From: Pseudomonas alcaligenes
GTDB lineage: Bacteria; Pseudomonadota; Gammaproteobacteria; Pseudomonadales; Pseudomonadaceae
NCBI RefSeq assembly: GCF_041729615.1
Contig: NZ_CP154874.1
Span: forward strand, 1,803,001-1,867,000
Direction of reading: 5' to 3'
DNA: 64,000 bases
Position 1 is the stretch's first letter. Each line of letters begins with the position of its first letter. Positions 62,963 through 64,000 of the stretch are shown piece after piece. The translations under genes were made by a program, and so were the position numbers. The notes under the pieces are model-generated. The model did not search any database, was not told the DNA's origin, and saw only the letters and a list, made by a program, of their open reading frames with translations.

Positions 62963-62968
62963 ATAACG

Positions 62969-62998
62969 GAAAAAGGCCGGTGGCATTTGCCACCAGCC
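62969..62998 (-). terminator. Attenuator between rplL and rpoB
   Basis: 10-bp stem GGCCGGTGGC (62975-62984) and GCCACCAGCC (62989-62998) with one wobble, loop ATTT, followed on the minus strand by TTTTTC. It matches the position of the partial terminator that lowers rpoBC expression relative to rplJL in enterobacteria. Confidence 0.82.
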
Positions 62999-63044
62999 AT
63001 CAGCCTTTCGCTCAAAGCTCGGGCTGTAGACGCAAGGTCGTCGC

Positions 63045-63413
63045 TTACTTGAGCTCGACTTTGGCGCCAGCTTCTTCCAGCTTCTTCTTGGCGTCTTCGG
63101 CAGCTTCCTTGGTCAGGCCTTCGGCAACGACCTGAGGAGCGGTGTCGACTTTCTCTTTGGCTTCTTTCAGACCCAGACCGGTCAGTTCGCGAACGACCTT
63201 GATCACGTTCACTTTCTTGTCGCCGGCTTCGGCCAGAACGACGTTGAACTCGGTCTGCTCTTCAGCAGCGGCAGCAGCAACAGCCGGGCCAGCGGCAACG
63301 GCGGCAGCGGCGGTTACGCCGAACTTCTCTTCCATCGCCTTGATCAGTTCAACGATCTGCATGACGGACATTTCGGATACGGCGTTGATGATGTCTTCGT
63401 TGGTCAGAGCCAT
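63045..63413 (-). CDS. rplL: Ribosomal protein L7/L12
   Basis: A 122-residue stalk protein present in multiple copies per ribosome. N-terminal dimerisation domain, an alanine-rich hinge (about 36-50), and C-terminal factor-binding domain with [18 protein letters not shown]. It recruits translation GTPases. Located 82 bases after rplJ and upstream of the rpoB attenuator. Confidence 0.98.
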   Translation of the reverse strand: MALTNEDIINAVSEMSVMQIVELIKAMEEKFGVTAAAAVAAGPAVAAAAAEEQTEFNVVLAEAGDKKVNVIKVVRELTGLGLKEAKEKVDTAPQVVAEGLTKEAAEDAKKKLEEAGAKVELK

Positions 63414-63495
63414 GACTCTAATTCCTGTATTGGGGTGACAGCCTTCGCGGCCATCGAATTAAACAAATTAACGGGAAAGGGACGTCGCGCCTGAA

Positions 63496-63996
63496 TCAGG
63501 CGGCAGCGCCTTCTTTCTGGTCGCGAATAGCCGCCAGAGTACGAGCCAGCTTGCTGGTGGCGCCCTGAATCACGCTCATCAGCTGGGCAACGGCTTCGTT
63601 GTAGGTCGGCAGAGTTGCCAGTACGTCGATCTGATTGGCTGCGAGGAATTGACCCTCGAACGCAGCTGCCTTGATCTCGAACTTGTCCTGACCCTTGGCG
63701 AACTCCTTGAAGATACGGGCGGCAGCGCCCGGATGCTCGTTGGAGAAAGCGATGAGGGTCGGGCCTTTGAACACGTCGCTGAGCACGTCGAACTGAGTGC
63801 CTTCAACGGCGCGCTTGAGCAGGGTGTTACGCACGACACGCACGTATACGCCAGCTTCGCGGGCCTCTTTACGGAGTCCGGTCATTGCGCCGACGGTCAC
63901 GCCACGGGCATCAGCCACGACAGCGGACAGACCGGCTTTGGCAGCCTCGTTGACTTCAGCGACGATGGCCTTCTTGTCTTCGAGTTTAATTGCCAC
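63496..63996 (-). CDS. rplJ: Ribosomal protein L10
   Basis: A 166-residue stalk base protein binding 23S rRNA through its N-terminal domain and L7/L12 dimers through its C-terminal helix. Translation starts with GTG at 63996 ([19 protein letters not shown]), only 4 bases from the window edge, so its ribosome site and the L10 autoregulatory leader are not visible. Confidence 0.97.
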   Translation of the reverse strand: MAIKLEDKKAIVAEVNEAAKAGLSAVVADARGVTVGAMTGLRKEAREAGVYVRVVRNTLLKRAVEGTQFDVLSDVFKGPTLIAFSNEHPGAAARIFKEFAKGQDKFEIKAAAFEGQFLAANQIDVLATLPTYNEAVAQLMSVIQGATSKLARTLAAIRDQKEGAAA

Positions 63997-64000
63997 GGGT

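Overview
The window is a chromosomal segment from a high-GC gammaproteobacterium of the Pseudomonas lineage. This rests on the creB/creC/creD regulatory genes, the copper receptor gene oprC beside a DUF2946 gene, the order ssb - MFS transporter - uvrA - catalase gene - rplQ, and protein sequences typical of Pseudomonas in the ribosomal and RNA polymerase genes. No tRNA, rRNA, insertion sequence, prophage or CRISPR array was seen.

Bases 1-12,300 hold an expanded cre locus. A glutathione transferase gene is followed on the minus strand by creD, a CBS-domain gene, two unknown exported-protein genes, creC and creB. A plus-strand gene for a 1271-residue regulator (BTAD, cyclase-like and AAA ATPase domains) lies between creC and creB. 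Next come a micropeptide gene, a HAF-repeat propeller gene and a small exported protein gene. Three direct repeats with 11-bp period, resembling the CreB tag, sit upstream of creD.

Bases 12,400-28,750 are accessory: an HD-GYP c-di-GMP phosphodiesterase, a YihG-type acyltransferase, two sugar-nucleotide SDR enzymes, a chemoreceptor, a DUF1302/DUF1329 outer-membrane pair with a divergent AraC regulator, a compact operon of three exported proteins (cytochrome c5-like lipoprotein, lactone-oxidase-like flavoprotein, PLP enzyme), and the DUF2946-oprC copper pair. A terminator-like hairpin sits directly upstream of the oprC ribosome binding site. The only gene-free stretch above 300 bases is 18,297-18,626.

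Bases 28,860-36,130 hold ssb, a YajR-like transporter gene, uvrA and katG. KatG sits where P. aeruginosa carries katA and bfrA, and its upstream region has an OxyR-like site next to a plausible promoter.

Bases 36,147-64,000 are the rplJL-rpoBC, str, S10, spc and alpha gene cluster, all on the minus strand. Operon boundaries are marked by intrinsic terminators followed at once by sigma70 promoters with exact 17-bp spacers, at rpoC|rpsL, tufA|rpsJ, rpsN|rpsH and rpmJ|rpsM. The rpsN|rpsH boundary splits the classical spc operon. Several leaders (rpsL, rpsH, the rplL-rpoB gap) contain terminator-like or mutually exclusive hairpins suggesting attenuation or RNA processing. The most novel-looking items are the exported cytochrome-flavoprotein-PLP operon, the interleaved cre locus with its large regulator, and the ribosomal leader structures.
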